DNA of 8,539 bases, from positions 1 to 8,539 of the forward strand of contig CAVIFY010000061.1 in NCBI GenBank assembly GCA_963642245.1, given 5' to 3'. Positions 7,719-8,539 of the stretch are shown here, one piece after another. The stretch's first letter is position 1. Every line of letters starts with the position of its first letter. Made by a program: the position numbers and the translations under genes. This DNA is from CAG-217 sp963642245 (GTDB taxonomy: Bacteria > Bacillota > Clostridia > Oscillospirales > Acutalibacteraceae). The notes beneath the pieces were generated by a model. That model was not told the DNA's origin, searched no databases, and saw nothing but the letters and a program-made list of their open reading frames with translations.

Positions 7719-8477
7719 ATGGATAAGCATATAGAGAGCCAAAACGGCGTGCTGGAAGATATTACCGCCTGCACCACCGGGCAGTTTTGCCTAAGTGATG
7801 ATCCAAAGATCGCGGAACTGAAATCCCACACCCCCGCCCGCATTGGCATTGGGCGCACCGGCAGCCGGTATTTGACAAAAGCCTATCTGCGCTTTCGCGC
7901 CGACCACGCTGCCGCCAATGACGCGGTGATGACGGAGGTGAGCCAAGAGACCCTGGAGCGCCTGCACCTGCCGCAGGTACAGACCCGCTGCAAGGATAAA
8001 TACGAAATGCTCACCCGCCCGGACCTGGGCCGCCTGTTTGACGCCGAAAACCAGGCCAAGATCAAGGCCATTTGCACCCCGAACCCGGATGTGCAGATCT
8101 ACTGCGGCGACGGCCTGTCCGCCCCCTGTATCGGCGCCAATGTGCCGGACCTGCTGCCTATGCTCACTCTGGCGCTGGAGCAGGCGGGTATCACCGTTGG
8201 CACGCCCTTCTTTGTGCGGTACTGCCGGGTGAACACCGCCCGTACCATCGGCCCGCTGGTGGGCGCCAAGGTCACCTGCGTGCTCATCGGCGAGCGGCCG
8301 GGACTGCTGACGGACGAGAGTATGTCCGCCTACATTGCCTACAACGCCCGACCGGATATGAGCGAGAGCGACTACACCGTGGTGTCCAACATCAGCCGCT
8401 ACGGGCTGGCGCCGGTAGAAGCCGGGGCGTATATTGCCGCCGTAATTCAAGACCTGCTGCAAAAAGGCGGAAAGTAA
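7719..8477 (+). CDS. eutC: Ethanolamine ammonia-lyase small subunit EutC, short N-terminus
   Basis: The small subunit of ethanolamine ammonia-lyase, which with EutB forms the cobalamin-binding interface of the (EutBC)6 enzyme. Conserved blocks are ARIGIGRTGSR (about residues 40-50), LRFRADHA, LTRPDLGR, NPDVQIYCGDGLS, GTPFFVRY.RV, the GAKV..VLIGERPGL segment and a C-terminal ISRYG..PVEAGAYIA. The protein is 252 aa, against about 295 aa in E. coli. The difference is almost entirely at the N-terminus, where the GR-G block comes about 35 residues earlier. The frame cannot be extended, since a stop (7701-7703) lies just upstream. The missing part in E. coli includes the amphipathic helix that targets the lyase to the Eut microcompartment; the present N-terminus, beginning MDKHIESQNG, does not look like such a helix. 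It is last in the operon, 10 nt after eutB and 13 nt before a strong terminator. Confidence 0.95.
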   Translation: MDKHIESQNGVLEDITACTTGQFCLSDDPKIAELKSHTPARIGIGRTGSRYLTKAYLRFRADHAAANDAVMTEVSQETLERLHLPQVQTRCKDKYEMLTRPDLGRLFDAENQAKIKAICTPNPDVQIYCGDGLSAPCIGANVPDLLPMLTLALEQAGITVGTPFFVRYCRVNTARTIGPLVGAKVTCVLIGERPGLLTDESMSAYIAYNARPDMSESDYTVVSNISRYGLAPVEAGAYIAAVIQDLLQKGGK

Positions 8478-8490
8478 AAACAAAAATAAC

Positions 8491-8520
8491 AACCACCGGC
8501 AAAGCCGGTGGTTTTATTTC
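8491..8520. terminator. Rho-independent terminator after eutC, possibly bidirectional
   Basis: A perfect 10-bp stem, AACCACCGGC (8491-8500) and GCCGGTGGTT (8504-8513), closes an AAA loop and is followed by TTATTTC. Since the stem ends in TT, the forward T-tract reads TTTTATTTC. On the left side an A-rich run (8476-8488) gives a T-rich tail on the opposite strand as well. It therefore ends the eutABC transcript and could also stop a convergent gene beyond the right edge. Bases 8521-8539 hold nothing I can identify beyond a weak 5-bp inverted repeat. Confidence 0.92.
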
Positions 8521-8539
8521 GGCCCTGGAAGGGCACTTC

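Noticed and set aside
8522..8534. Small inverted repeat GCCCT/AGGGC after the terminator
   Set aside because: Only 5 bp and at the very edge of the window; expected by chance in GC-rich sequence.

Overview
The window looks like a chromosomal segment of a fairly GC-rich Gram-positive gut-type anaerobe. A Clostridia/Oscillospirales-like bacterium is my guess, from YfhO-family envelope proteins beside an ethanolamine ammonia-lyase operon, good AGGTGA-type Shine-Dalgarno (SD) sites and a strong preference for G/C-ending codons. This placement is inference. All five genes are on the + strand and gene-free sequence is minimal: no RNA genes, mobile elements or CRISPR arrays were seen.

Region 1 (1-4878) holds two adjacent paralogous genes for very large YfhO-family (GT-C-like) membrane proteins. 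The first is cut by the left window edge and lacks about 253 N-terminal residues; the second is complete at 935 aa. They align almost without gaps from the edge to the C-terminus and share identical DNA stretches of up to about 29 nt, so they are a tandem duplication. They probably modify or handle a glycosylated cell-wall or envelope polymer on the outer face of the membrane.

Region 2 (4879-4976) is a 98-nt regulatory gap. It has a convincing sigma-70/sigma-A promoter (TTTACA-N17-TAAAAT with an extended -10 TG), then an SD-like AAAGGAG, then a strong hairpin followed by T residues, then the eutA ATG, which has no SD close to it. The hairpin can be read as a terminator/attenuator or as a structure lying between an SD and its start codon. 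This is the least ordinary part of the window.

Region 3 (4977-8477) is a compact eutA-eutB-eutC operon. EutB and EutC form adenosylcobalamin-dependent ethanolamine ammonia-lyase (ethanolamine to acetaldehyde plus ammonia), and EutA is the ATP-dependent reactivase that replaces damaged cofactor. At both internal junctions the stop codon overlaps or abuts the next gene's AGGTGA SD, suggesting translational coupling. EutB keeps its active-site residues at exactly the E. coli positions. EutC has a shortened N-terminus without the helix that directs the E. coli enzyme into the Eut microcompartment. A strong, possibly bidirectional terminator (8491-8520) closes the operon, so no shell, aldehyde dehydrogenase, transporter or adenosyltransferase gene belongs to this transcript. 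The simplest reading is a stand-alone ethanolamine lyase module, perhaps used without a microcompartment.
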